DNA of 64,000 bases from JAKQHY01 sp034429475. GTDB lineage: Bacteria > Chloroflexota > Anaerolineae > B4-G1 > SLSP01. Made by a program: the position numbers and the translations under genes. The stretch spans positions 28,415 to 92,414 of the forward strand of contig DAOUGD010000123.1 in the NCBI GenBank assembly GCA_034429475.1, written 5' to 3'. Positions 35,776 through 43,862 of the stretch are shown here, in pieces. Below the pieces are notes generated by a model that searched no databases, was not told the origin of the DNA, and worked only from the letters and a program-made list of their open reading frames with translations. Position 1 is the first letter of the stretch, and each line of letters opens with the position of its first letter.

Positions 35776-36252
35776 ATGCCCAGTTTACATCCCGGCTTGC
35801 CCGGCACGAAAGAAGCCTATGGCCTCAGCCTCATCCGTGAAGACGGCCGGGTGGTTCTGCCGCCCCAAGCCATCGCGCATTACGGCCTGGTGGATGGCGA
35901 TCAGGTCTTGTTGATCACCACCCATCGCGGCGAGGGTGGCTTTGCCGTTTCACGGCAGCAGACGGCGGCGCAGTCCGTCTTTGCGCCATTCATGGTCCAA
36001 CTCAGCGCGCTTGATACGGTGGCCTGGTTCCATGCGAAAGCCTACGCCTTGACGACTTTCGCGGCCGGCGGGATTCACCTGACGCCGGAACTGTTGGATG
36101 CCTACCACATCGCCGTGGGGCAGCGCCTGATGATCGTCAAAAGCACCACGGTGGCGATGAGTTGCACACCGGTCGAAATCTGGGAGCGCAAATTCGCCCA
36201 GCGGGGACTGGCAGTCGCCGTCGAGAACATGCAAAAACTGGAGGTGTATTGA
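35776..36252 (+). CDS. AbrB-like swapped-hairpin domain protein (putative)
   Basis: The 158-residue protein has GLSLIREDGRVVLPPQAIAHYG (two short strands with a hydrophobic turn) like an AbrB/SpoVT-type domain, and a second similar half (GGIHLTPELLDAYHIAVGQRL). GGGAGG precedes the ATG. It may be a DNA-binding regulator with two half-domains. No partner is obvious; a consensus promoter for the next gene starts seven bases after it. Confidence 0.5.
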   Translation: MPSLHPGLPGTKEAYGLSLIREDGRVVLPPQAIAHYGLVDGDQVLLITTHRGEGGFAVSRQQTAAQSVFAPFMVQLSALDTVAWFHAKAYALTTFAAGGIHLTPELLDAYHIAVGQRLMIVKSTTVAMSCTPVEIWERKFAQRGLAVAVENMQKLEVY

Positions 36253-36259
36253 GTCATCC

Positions 36260-36313
36260 TTGACAAGCCTTGAAAATAGTTGTATAATCCAATTATTGGA
36301 TAATCAAACTAAT
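36260..36313 (+). promoter_or_regulatory. Consensus promoter with palindromic MarR operator
   Basis: TTGACA (36260-36265), 17-bp spacer, TATAAT (36283-36288). A palindrome ATCCAAT-T-ATTGGAT (36287-36301) overlaps the -10, within a longer dyad framed by AATAGTTG and ATCAAACTA. The same frame elements occur before the MFS gene at 38115-38139. This fits autoregulation by the MarR protein encoded next. Confidence 0.75.
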
Positions 36314-36333
36314 CTCGATGAGGATGATGATGG

Positions 36334-36780
36334 ATGACGCTTCCCGATAAAGCCTACCTTCAGATCAACCAGGCCTTGTTCAGCCTGACGCACGCTTACG
36401 AAGCCCGGATGGCCGCCGAGGCCAGCATTGAGAACGACCTGAGCCTGGCCGATTGCTCGGTGCTGCTGGTGCTGCACCAGTTCGCGCCCACGACGGCGGC
36501 GCGCCTGGCTGAGATGATGGACATCAACCCCGGCACCATCTCGGTCTACATTCAGCGGTTGGCAAAGAAGGGATTAGTGCGACGGGTACAGGACGCCGAC
36601 GATTTGCGCACCTGGTGGCTGACATTCACCGACGCCGGCCGTCCGGTGGCCGAGGGGATTGTGGCGGGCGCAGCAGCCTACACTCGCGATTTCCTGGCGG
36701 CGTTGGACGACGAGGAACAACAAACGCTGCACCGGCTGCTGTTGAAGGCTTCCCACAGCCTGGGATTCGACTGGCAGTAA
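36334..36780 (+). CDS. MarR-family transcriptional regulator
   Basis: The 148-residue protein is a MarR winged helix: DCSVLLVLHQF, TAARLAEMMDINPGTISVYI (recognition helix), LVRRVQDADDLRTWWLTFTDAG (wing). It is encoded behind a consensus promoter with a palindromic operator and four bases before a condensation-like enzyme, then an MFS exporter with a second matching operator. A ligand-responsive repressor of these genes is the simplest reading. Confidence 0.88.
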   Translation: MTLPDKAYLQINQALFSLTHAYEARMAAEASIENDLSLADCSVLLVLHQFAPTTAARLAEMMDINPGTISVYIQRLAKKGLVRRVQDADDLRTWWLTFTDAGRPVAEGIVAGAAAYTRDFLAALDDEEQQTLHRLLLKASHSLGFDWQ

Positions 36781-36783
36781 GCG

Positions 36784-38088
36784 ATGAATCCTACAACGAC
36801 AACCCAGCCGCTTCAGGGAGGGCAATTCGTCGTGTGGTTGGCCTCGCAATACCATCCGATCAATTTTGCTTTCATGGCCCGGATTCGCGGGGACTTCACG
36901 CTCCAACAGGCTCAGCAGGCGCTCGACAAGTTGCGGGTCAAATATCCTCCCCTATCCATGCGCGCGGTCAGAGAATCCGATGGGAGTGTCCACTGGATTT
37001 CCGATCCGGCTTTGGAACTTCCCATGCGCAGCATCGCCCGCGACCATACGGAGCGGTGGATAGCAGAAGTCACCTCCGAATTAAGCCAGGCTTTTGACCT
37101 GTTTACCCAACCTCCCATGCGCCTCGTCTTGCTCCAGGACGAGGAACTTTCAGAGATCCTCTTTGTCTGTCCTCACGTCCTGGCGGATGGCCTGGCTGTC
37201 GCCTATCTGGTGCGTGATTTTTTGACTTTTCTGGGCAATCCTGCGGCTGAGGGAGTCGCTATGCCGCTCACGCCGCCCATGAGTACGTTGATCCCTGATT
37301 TTCCAGGGAAACGCAGGGTCATCTGGCAGGCAAAACTAAAGGCCGGATTATTCAAGCTCGTGCTGCGCCCCAGCTCAAAACCTGATGAGGCCAAGACAGA
37401 GGCAGCGCATCGCGCCGCCCCTCCATATCACTTGTGTCCCTGGGTGTTGACCGCCGAACAAACCGCTGCTCTGGCGGCGCGGAGTCGCGCTGAGAGTACG
37501 ACCGTCCATGCCGCCCTGTGCGCCGTTTTTTTGCGCGCCTTCGGCGAATGGTACGGTGATGGATGGCGGCGCACCATCCAAAGCCCGGTCAACCTGCGCG
37601 AGCGCCTGCGCAGCCCCGTGGGCGAGTCTTTTGGGCTGTTCGTCAACCTGGTGGAGTTCCGCGTCAACTGCGCGCCTGAACGCAATTTTTGGGCGGTCGC
37701 CCGCGCCATCAAACAGGGCTTCACCCGGCGCAGCGAGGATAAATACATCTTCAATTCTTTGGTCGAGGCCAACGTCGCCATGCCCAAACTGCGCGAAGTC
37801 ATCACTCCCCAAATCGTGGCCCAAACTTTTATGGCGGTGAAGCATGATCTTTCGATCAGCAATCTGGGCCGCCTGGACCTCCCGATGCAATACGGCTCGC
37901 TGTATCTGGAAGCGCTCTTCGGTCCCATTCTCGGCGGCGATCCGGAGGATGTCGTGTTGGGGGTCGTCACCCTCGGAGACACTATGCACTTGAGCCTGTC
38001 CTTCACCGATTTGAAACTCAGCCCATCGCAGGCGGAACAGATCGCCGCAATCGCTATGCGGGAGTTGGTCGGGGCTGCAAACTGGTAA
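36784..38088 (+). CDS. Condensation-domain-like acyltransferase
   Basis: The 434-residue protein looks like a member of the CoA-dependent acyltransferase/NRPS condensation superfamily (PapA or wax-ester-synthase style). HVLADG at about 120 matches the HxxxDG active site (the first His of HHxxxDG is Pro here). TVHAALCAVFLRAF and a late NLGRLD segment also fit. It would join an acyl group to an alcohol or amine. No carrier protein is nearby. Genetic coupling to MarR and an MFS exporter suggests a small-molecule modification/export unit. Confidence 0.65.
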   Translation: MNPTTTTQPLQGGQFVVWLASQYHPINFAFMARIRGDFTLQQAQQALDKLRVKYPPLSMRAVRESDGSVHWISDPALELPMRSIARDHTERWIAEVTSELSQAFDLFTQPPMRLVLLQDEELSEILFVCPHVLADGLAVAYLVRDFLTFLGNPAAEGVAMPLTPPMSTLIPDFPGKRRVIWQAKLKAGLFKLVLRPSSKPDEAKTEAAHRAAPPYHLCPWVLTAEQTAALAARSRAESTTVHAALCAVFLRAFGEWYGDGWRRTIQSPVNLRERLRSPVGESFGLFVNLVEFRVNCAPERNFWAVARAIKQGFTRRSEDKYIFNSLVEANVAMPKLREVITPQIVAQTFMAVKHDLSISNLGRLDLPMQYGSLYLEALFGPILGGDPEDVVLGVVTLGDTMHLSLSFTDLKLSPSQAEQIAAIAMRELVGAANW

Positions 38089-38114
38089 TCCTGCCCAGGT
38101 TGATTTTTTTAGCA

Positions 38115-38139
38115 AAATAGTTGGGTTATCAAACTATTT
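38115..38139 (+). promoter_or_regulatory. Second MarR-type operator
   Basis: Arms AAATAGTTGG and CAAACTATTT (nine of ten positions pair) surround GTTAT. The half-sites match those upstream of marR. It ends two bases before the AAGGAG box of the MFS gene. Confidence 0.65.
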
Positions 38140-38154
38140 AAAGGAGAGTTTCTC

Positions 38155-39450
38155 ATGTCTACAGAATGGGATTCCAAATCCGCAAAAACGTATTGGCCGC
38201 GGCCGTTTTTCACGCTGTGGAGTAGTCAGGCGTTGGCGATGCTGACCAGTGAAGTGCTCCAGTTCGCCTTGATTTGGTGGCTGACCGCCTCCTTCGGCTC
38301 GGCGACGGTGGTGGGGATGGCGACGATGACGGCGCTGCTCCCGCGCGCGCTGCTGGGGCCTTTCATGGGTGCGCTGGTAGATCGGTGGAGTCGGCGGGCG
38401 GTGCTGCTCACCAGCCACGGTGTCATCATCCTCTCGCTGCTCTGTTTGGGGTATCTTTTCTGGACAGGAACCCCACCGCTGGCCGTGGTCTACCTGATCA
38501 TTCTGGTGCGCGCGTGCGGCAAGAGCTTCCAGATGCCAGCCATGCTGGCGACCACGGCCTTAATGGCGCCGGAGAAACACCTCGCGCGCATCGCCGGGCT
38601 GAACCAAATGCTCCAGGGCCTCGTTCTCGTCGTTTCGCCGGTGTTGGGCGCTGTACTGGTGTCTGCCCTGCCGTTGCCGGCCATTGTCGCCGTGGACATC
38701 GCCGGCGCGCTGTTGGCCGTTGCCGTGCTGGCTTTCGTCGCCCTGCCCAATCCGCCGCGCGGCGAGACTTTGACCGGATGGGGGGCGCTGTGGGCAGATG
38801 TACGCGCCGGCGTGCGGTACGTATGGGACTGGCAAGGCGCGCCGGAGATGCTCGGTATCTCCACTGCCATGAATTTCCTCTCCGCGCCGGCTTTTATGCT
38901 GACCTCGATCCTGGTCATCCGGCATTTCGGCGGGGTAGAGCGTGAGTTCGGCATCATCGGCGCGGCGGTCGGCCTGGGGATGATCGGCGGCGGGATGGGC
39001 TTGAGCGTGTGGAGTGGATTCCGCCGTCCGATGCAGACCTCGCTGGTGGGCATCCTGGGGATGGGGTGCGCCATTCTGACCGCCGGGCTGGCGCCGGCAT
39101 CCGCCTTCTGGCTGGCAGTCGGGAGCATGGCCGTCGGCGGCTTGATGATGCCGGTGTGCATGGCCCCCATCCAGGCGTTGGTGCAAAAGAGCGTGACGCC
39201 GACGATGCAGGGGCGCGTGCTGTCGCTGTTCGATAGCATCTCGACGGCTATTGCACCCGTGAGCGTCGCCATCGCCGGGCCGGTATTTAACGCGCTGGGG
39301 CCGCAGGTCTGGTATATCGGGGCCGGCGCGCTGGCCCTGCTCATCGGCGTGAAGGGATTTGCCACGCCGCGCGTGCTGAATTTGGGGACGCCGGCGCCCG
39401 CCAGGGGGGATACTCTGCCGCCATCTCCGGTTTCGGTGACGCAATGGTAA
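38155..39450 (+). CDS. MFS drug/metabolite exporter (MefA-like)
   Basis: The 431-residue protein has about 12 membrane helices and the N-terminal pattern of macrolide-efflux-type MFS carriers (FFTLWSSQALAMLTSEVLQFALIWW split over helix 1; a GPFMGALVDRWSRR loop matching MFS motif A between helices 2 and 3). AAGGAG precedes the ATG. Proton-driven export of a small hydrophobic compound is expected. A MarR-type operator directly upstream indicates control by the regulator at 36334. Confidence 0.88.
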   Translation: MSTEWDSKSAKTYWPRPFFTLWSSQALAMLTSEVLQFALIWWLTASFGSATVVGMATMTALLPRALLGPFMGALVDRWSRRAVLLTSHGVIILSLLCLGYLFWTGTPPLAVVYLIILVRACGKSFQMPAMLATTALMAPEKHLARIAGLNQMLQGLVLVVSPVLGAVLVSALPLPAIVAVDIAGALLAVAVLAFVALPNPPRGETLTGWGALWADVRAGVRYVWDWQGAPEMLGISTAMNFLSAPAFMLTSILVIRHFGGVEREFGIIGAAVGLGMIGGGMGLSVWSGFRRPMQTSLVGILGMGCAILTAGLAPASAFWLAVGSMAVGGLMMPVCMAPIQALVQKSVTPTMQGRVLSLFDSISTAIAPVSVAIAGPVFNALGPQVWYIGAGALALLIGVKGFATPRVLNLGTPAPARGDTLPPSPVSVTQW

Positions 39451-39513
39451 CTGCAAAAACGTCTGGCTGATTGATCGGGTGTTTTGCTTGCCCCAATGCC
39501 GGTTCATTTCTGG

Positions 39514-39539
39514 TTCCTACAGGTGTATAATCGTAGGAA
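39514..39539 (+). promoter_or_regulatory. Palindrome over a -10 element
   Basis: TTCCTAC (39514-39520) and GTAGGAA (39533-39539) flank a 12-bp centre containing TATAAT (39526-39531). It lies 41 bp before the second MinD/ferredoxin gene and could be its regulated promoter. No clear -35 is seen. Confidence 0.5.
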
Positions 39540-39580
39540 GATACATTCCCAGATGGTCACCCATCCCTGGAGTATTTTGA

Positions 39581-40444
39581 ATGAAACAACTGGTCATCCT
39601 CAGCGGCAAAGGCGGGACGGGCAAAACGACGGTGACGGCGGCGCTGGCGCATTTGGCGGCGCAGACCTGCTCGATGGTGCTGGCCGATGCGGACGTGGAC
39701 GCGGCCAATCTGGGGCTGGTGCTCGCGCCCGTCACGCAGGAGACGCACGACTTCACCGGCGGCGCGGTGGCGGTGGTGGACGCGGCGCGCTGTGTCGCCT
39801 GCGGGCGCTGCGCCGAGGTCTGCCGCTTCGACGCGATGCGCGCCGGCGACAGCTATCGCGTGGATCCGCTTGCCTGCGAGGGCTGCGCCGCCTGCGTCTA
39901 CGAATGTCCGGCGGACGCGCTGGCGATGCAGCCGCAGCGCGCCGGGCAGTGGTTTGTGGCGACAACGCGCTATGGGCCGCTTCATCACGCCCATCTTTTC
40001 GCCGGACAGGAGAACTCCGGCAAGCTGGTCACGCTGGTCAAGCAAATGGCGCGCAGCCGCGCCATTGACGACAATGCCGACCTGCTGCTGATTGACGGGC
40101 CGCCGGGCATCGGCTGCCCCGTCATCGCCGCACTCTCCGGCGCTGACCTGGCCCTCATCGTCGCCGAACCGACGGTCTCCGGGGCGCACGATCTGGAGCG
40201 CATCCTGGGGCTGGCGGCGCACTTCAACATCCCAGCGGCAGTGCTGCTCAACAAGGCCGATCTCAGTCCGGCGCAGGCGGAAGCCATCGCGACCTATTGC
40301 GCAGCGCAGGACATCCCGTTGGTGGGACGCCTTCCCTACGATCCAACGGTGACAAAATCGTTGGTGCACGGCGAACCGGTCACGGCCACCGCCGGCCCGG
40401 TAAGCGCGGCCTTACAGGAAATATGGGCTAGATTACAGACATAG
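39581..40444 (+). CDS. MinD-superfamily P-loop ATPase with inserted 2[4Fe-4S] ferredoxin (copy B)
   Basis: The 287-residue protein is a paralog of the one at 32677. Deviant Walker A SGKGGTGKTT (8-17), inserted ferredoxin with Cys71/74/77/81 and Cys99/102/105/109, then LLIDGPPGIGCPV and LIVAEPTVSG. Such ATPases often occur as pairs next to NifX-type proteins and are thought to act as Fe-S cluster carriers. It stands alone behind its own promoter. Confidence 0.85.
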   Translation: MKQLVILSGKGGTGKTTVTAALAHLAAQTCSMVLADADVDAANLGLVLAPVTQETHDFTGGAVAVVDAARCVACGRCAEVCRFDAMRAGDSYRVDPLACEGCAACVYECPADALAMQPQRAGQWFVATTRYGPLHHAHLFAGQENSGKLVTLVKQMARSRAIDDNADLLLIDGPPGIGCPVIAALSGADLALIVAEPTVSGAHDLERILGLAAHFNIPAAVLLNKADLSPAQAEAIATYCAAQDIPLVGRLPYDPTVTKSLVHGEPVTATAGPVSAALQEIWARLQT

Positions 40445-40502
40445 CGGGAATGACTACCAGACTATTGAAGGGTTTCGCCCACCCACATGGGCAAAAATGC
40501 TT

Positions 40503-40551
40503 ACGCCGGATCATAATCCGGCGTTGGGGGAACGGCGGATTGTGATCCGCC
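40503..40551. repeat. Two tandem REP-like hairpins
   Basis: ACGCCGGAT/ATCCGGCGT (40503-40524) and GGCGGAT/ATCCGCC (40534-40551), each with a four-base loop and a shared GGAT-ATCC core. They fill the spacer before the membrane methyltransferase gene and may be REP-type elements or a transcription attenuator. Confidence 0.6.
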
Positions 40552-40588
40552 CAAAGCATTGAAGTAAGGTTTTCGGAGGAGGGAAACG

Positions 40589-41149
40589 ATGGAACTTTTT
40601 CCAGAACTTAAATTGGGGTGGTTCAATGGCTGGGTTTTTCTGGCGTTGTTAAGTCTGACCGAGGGTGTCTGCTTCCTCATTTTCCCCAGAGCGGTGGTCA
40701 CACGGCTCTTCGACCGCTCCGGCTGGAGTCAAAAGCAGGTAGTTTTCACTGTGATCGGCAAAGTGTGCGCGGTGGTGTGCCTGTTTTTGCTGGTTTTCAC
40801 TCCCCTGAAACTCGGCAGTCCGGTCTTCGCCGTTGGCGCGGGGGTGGGAGCTTTGGGATTGCTGGGGGTGGTGGTCGCCCTCTTCAACTACCGGAACACG
40901 CCCTTCGATCAACCGGTGACGCAGGGACTTTACCGCATCTCCCGCCACCCCCAAATCGTGATGGCGTCGGCAGTGTTGCTGGGCGGCGGCATCGCGGTTG
41001 GCTCATGGGCGGTCCTGGCCGCCCTCGCCGTCGCCAGAATTCTCAACCACTTTGGGATTCTGGCGGAGGAAGAAGTCTGCTTGAAGCAGTATGGGGACTC
41101 GTATCGAGCTTATCTACAGCGTGTGCCCCGGTATTTTGTATTCTTTTAG
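40589..41149 (+). CDS. ICMT/PEMT-like membrane methyltransferase (tandem copy 1)
   Basis: The 186-residue protein has four to five membrane helices and the family end GLYRISRHPQ...EEEVCLKQYGDSYRAYLQRVPRYF. SAM-dependent methylation of a lipid or prenyl-cysteine-type substrate is expected from the family. GGAGGAGGG precedes the ATG. It is clearly paralogous to the next gene along its whole length. Confidence 0.75.
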   Translation: MELFPELKLGWFNGWVFLALLSLTEGVCFLIFPRAVVTRLFDRSGWSQKQVVFTVIGKVCAVVCLFLLVFTPLKLGSPVFAVGAGVGALGLLGVVVALFNYRNTPFDQPVTQGLYRISRHPQIVMASAVLLGGGIAVGSWAVLAALAVARILNHFGILAEEEVCLKQYGDSYRAYLQRVPRYFVFF

Positions 41150-41206
41150 TGAGCTGCCCACAGAGGGCAGTGCCAACCTGACATCATCAACACGGAGGTG
41201 TAGGCT

Positions 41207-41767
41207 ATGCAGTTATTTCCTGAACTCCATATCGGTCTGTGGAACGGCTGGATTTTCCTGTTGATCTATGGCCTTGTCTTTGGCGGCGTGGTCAGATCGT
41301 TTCCTAAAGATGTCATCGCGCGGTTGTATGACACCTCCCACTGGACGCCAACGCAGAAAACTTTCAGCCGCATTGTCAAGGTGTTCGCCCTGGGCATCTT
41401 CGTGCTGGTGGCGCTCACCCCGCTAAATGCGGGGACGGTGGCTTTCTGGTTGGGAAGCGGCATCTTTATCCTGGGGATGATCGGCGTGGTCATTGCCCTG
41501 TTCAACTTTCGTCACACGCCCATAGACCAACCGGCCACCCAGGGATTGTACAAGCTCTCCCGCAATCCCCAATGGGTGATGCTGGTAGTGGTTTTCCTGG
41601 GGACGTGCATCGCCATTGGCTCGTGGACGGCCTGTCTGCTGTTGGGCATCGGCGTCGGCTGCGCCCATTTCCGCATCCTGGCCGAAGAAAAGGCGTGCCT
41701 GGCGCAGTATGGCGAGGCTTACCGGGCCTACATGCGGCAGATCCCCCGGTATTTTGTCTTCTTTTAG
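41207..41767 (+). CDS. ICMT/PEMT-like membrane methyltransferase (tandem copy 2)
   Basis: The 186-residue protein has the same length and layout as copy 1 (ELHIGLWNGWIFLL start; GLYKLSRNPQWVML; ILAEEKACLAQYGEAYRAYM; PRYFVFF end). The His of the HP motif is Asn here (RNPQ), so activity or substrate may differ. Tandem duplication with divergence. Confidence 0.75.
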   Translation: MQLFPELHIGLWNGWIFLLIYGLVFGGVVRSFPKDVIARLYDTSHWTPTQKTFSRIVKVFALGIFVLVALTPLNAGTVAFWLGSGIFILGMIGVVIALFNFRHTPIDQPATQGLYKLSRNPQWVMLVVVFLGTCIAIGSWTACLLLGIGVGCAHFRILAEEKACLAQYGEAYRAYMRQIPRYFVFF

Positions 41768-41860
41768 GTGGCCCAAATGAGCGTGCCTCGCCGCAACGCA
41801 TCGCACACCTCTTCACCAAACCTCCCAGGCTGATTTCCTGGATTGCGAGGCTCTTTTTTC

Positions 41861-42023
41861 TGGATTGCCCAGGGCAATCGCATTAGGGGTATTTTTGGGG
41901 CCAAAGTGGGGAATGCAGCCTTCATACGCCCCTGAAGTGGCGGCAGTAGTCGCCATCATAGCCATCATGTTGCCCCTCAGTGGGGTGAAAATATCCAAAT
42001 GCGATTGCCCTGCTGGATTGCCC
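41861..42023. repeat. MITE-like inverted repeat with flanking direct repeats
   Basis: AGGGCAATCGCATT (41871-41884) pairs exactly with 41998-42011, and weaker complementarity continues inward for about 15 bases. TGGATTGCCC occurs directly before the left arm and three bases after the right arm, like a target duplication. The 163 bp contain no gene and end at the -35 of the next promoter. Confidence 0.55.
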
Positions 42024-42025
42024 CC

Positions 42026-42070
42026 TTGACAAGGGTTTAATTCCACATATAATATACAATATATAATATT
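42026..42070 (+). promoter_or_regulatory. Consensus promoter with A+T-rich PadR operator candidate
   Basis: TTGACA (42026-42031), 16-bp spacer, TATAAT (42048-42053). The -10 lies in an A+T dyad (ATATAATAT, ACA, ATATATAATAT). A related A+T motif (AAGATTATATATAGG) precedes the next gene at about 42664. Both would suit binding by the PadR protein encoded at 42087. Confidence 0.65.
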
Positions 42071-42086
42071 AAAGGAGATAATAACT

Positions 42087-42626
42087 TTGACAACCCGACT
42101 GGTCATTTTGGGACTGCTGCGCGACCGGCCTCTGTATGGCTACGAACTCAAGCATATCATCGAGGATCACATGGGCGACTGGACGGCCATCGCCTTCGGC
42201 TCCATCTACTACGCGCTGGATAAACTGGCCGGCGAGGGCTGCGTCGAGCAGGTTGGCGTCGAGCAGGAGGGCGCGCGACCGGCGCGCACGGTCTATCAGA
42301 TCACCGAGGCCGGGCGGGCCGAGTTTCTGCGTCTGCTGCGCGAAGTATGGGCCTCGTTTGAGCGGCAATACTTCGCCATAGATGTGGGACTGGCCTTTAT
42401 GAACGCCTTGCCGGTCGAAGAGGTCAAGCAATATCTCCACCAGCGTGTGGCCATGCTGGAAGAGATTTTGCAGCACATCCAGGAGCATCAGGCAGAGCAG
42501 ATGGCGACCCCGGACATTCCGGCGCAGGCGCGCGCGGTGTTTGAGCACTCGCGGCTGCACATGGAGGCGGAGTTGGCCTGGGTGCGGGACGTATTACAAC
42601 AGGTGGAACAGGGCGTCTACGTCTGA
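42087..42626 (+). CDS. PadR-family regulator with C-terminal effector domain
   Basis: A TTG start behind AAGGAG gives 179 residues: PadR winged helix (LVILGLLRDRPLYGYELKHI, GSIYYALDKLAGEGCV, YQITEAG) plus a helical C-terminal domain (Vir_Act_Alpha_C-like, about 95-179). It precedes a SAM-dependent methyltransferase gene and is the longer type of PadR, unlike the two short paralogs in this window. Confidence 0.85.
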   Translation: MTTRLVILGLLRDRPLYGYELKHIIEDHMGDWTAIAFGSIYYALDKLAGEGCVEQVGVEQEGARPARTVYQITEAGRAEFLRLLREVWASFERQYFAIDVGLAFMNALPVEEVKQYLHQRVAMLEEILQHIQEHQAEQMATPDIPAQARAVFEHSRLHMEAELAWVRDVLQQVEQGVYV

Positions 42627-42686
42627 TGCTCTTTTTTTAGCCAAAATTCAAGATTGTATATTCAAGATTATATATAGGAGGTTACG

Positions 42687-43358
42687 ATGAAACGCATTCC
42701 AGAGAGTGAGGCTATTTCGGAAATGGCGGACGCGCGCCGCTTCAACGAGTTCATGGGGAGCAACCGCTTCCGGCAGCGGGAGTATGGCGAATTGGCGCAG
42801 CGGCTCGCGGCGCTGGGCGTCCCCGACGGCGGCAAGGTGCTGGACGTGGGGACGGGAACGGGCTTCGTCGCCATCGCAGTCGCCAAAGTGCTGCGCGAGC
42901 GCGGGGTGCAAGTGGTGGGGCTGGACCTTTCGCCGGCGATGCTGTCGCTGGCTGCCGAGAACGCGCAGCGTGCCGGGCTGAACGGCGCAGTCGCCTGGCG
43001 CGAGGGCAACGCTTACGCCATGCCCTTTGCAGATGGCGAGTTCGACGCGGTGATGTCCAACGACTCGCTGCATCACTGGGAGAATCCACTCGCCATCTTC
43101 AACGAGATTGCGCGCGTGGTTAAGCCGGAGGGCGTCTACTTCATCCACGATTCCCGGCGGCTGGAAACGTGGTGGCCGCGCCTGTTTGCCTGGGGCATCG
43201 GGCTGACGATTCCGCCGGACTTCCGGGTGCATTACTGGGGATCGATCCACTCGTCGTATACGCCGGAGGAGTTGGAAGCGTTGGTTGCGCGCTCGCGGCT
43301 GCGCGGGTGGCGCGTCGAGGCGGGTTTTATGGAAGTGACGGTGGTGAAGGGTAGGTGA
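42687..43358 (+). CDS. Class I SAM-dependent methyltransferase (UbiE/MenG-like)
   Basis: The 223-residue protein has the Rossmann SAM motifs VLDVGTGTGFVAIAVA, VVGLDLSPAML and FDAVMSNDSLHHW, with a late helical cap region. AGGAGG precedes the ATG. The substrate is unknown. Location after a PadR regulator with a shared A+T-rich motif upstream suggests it is the regulated gene. Confidence 0.8.
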   Translation: MKRIPESEAISEMADARRFNEFMGSNRFRQREYGELAQRLAALGVPDGGKVLDVGTGTGFVAIAVAKVLRERGVQVVGLDLSPAMLSLAAENAQRAGLNGAVAWREGNAYAMPFADGEFDAVMSNDSLHHWENPLAIFNEIARVVKPEGVYFIHDSRRLETWWPRLFAWGIGLTIPPDFRVHYWGSIHSSYTPEELEALVARSRLRGWRVEAGFMEVTVVKGR

Positions 43359-43399
43359 TGGGGGCGTTGTTCGATTCTACTCTATTATTAAATAATCTA

Positions 43400-43427
43400 T
43401 TGACAAAATGTCATTAGATGTTATACT
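43400..43427 (+). promoter_or_regulatory. Consensus promoter of PadR paralog B
   Basis: TTGACA (43400-43405), 16-bp spacer with ATGTCATTAGATG, TATACT (43422-43427). The spacer motif, spacing and -10 are the same as at 31329-31356. Confidence 0.75.
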
Positions 43428-43447
43428 GAATGATAGAGGTGAGGACA

Positions 43448-43813
43448 ATGCAAAATCGTGGACAGCGCGGCGGGGGGCAGAGTCACACCCGGCGCATGGG
43501 GCAATTCCTGGATCCAACGCTGCTCTTACTCCTTAAAACGACGCCGGCTCATGGCTACACCCTGTTGGGGCGGCTGGCCGAGTTTGGCCTGGATTTCCTC
43601 GATGCCACGGTAATCTACCGCGCTTTGCGTGACATGGCAGACCGGGGCTGGATTACCTCGACCTGGGACAAGGCGGAGACGCAGGGGCCGCCGCGGCGGG
43701 TTTACACACTCACCGCGTTGGGAGCCGAGGTGTTGGCCTGCTGCACGGCCCAACTGCACACGCTCCATACTACCATTCAACATTTTCTCGACCTGTACTA
43801 CGGCGATCAGTAA
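43448..43813 (+). CDS. PadR-family transcriptional regulator (paralog B)
   Basis: The ATG at 43448 gives 121 residues, with most of the HTH core identical to paralog A at 31378 (QFLDPTLLLLLK, HGYTLLGRLAEFGLDFLDATV, QGPPRRVYTLTALG). It precedes a ferredoxin gene as paralog A precedes NifX/MinD-ferredoxin genes. The shared promoter motif implies both proteins bind both sites. Confidence 0.85.
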   Translation: MQNRGQRGGGQSHTRRMGQFLDPTLLLLLKTTPAHGYTLLGRLAEFGLDFLDATVIYRALRDMADRGWITSTWDKAETQGPPRRVYTLTALGAEVLACCTAQLHTLHTTIQHFLDLYYGDQ

Positions 43814-43862
43814 TCGGCATTGTCAGTTGATTTTGGATTGATTCAATGAAAGGAGTGGCACA

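Noticed and set aside
37375..39507. Long antisense open frames opposite the acyltransferase and MFS genes
   Set aside because: They mirror well-supported + strand genes and are a result of high G+C; no family pattern.
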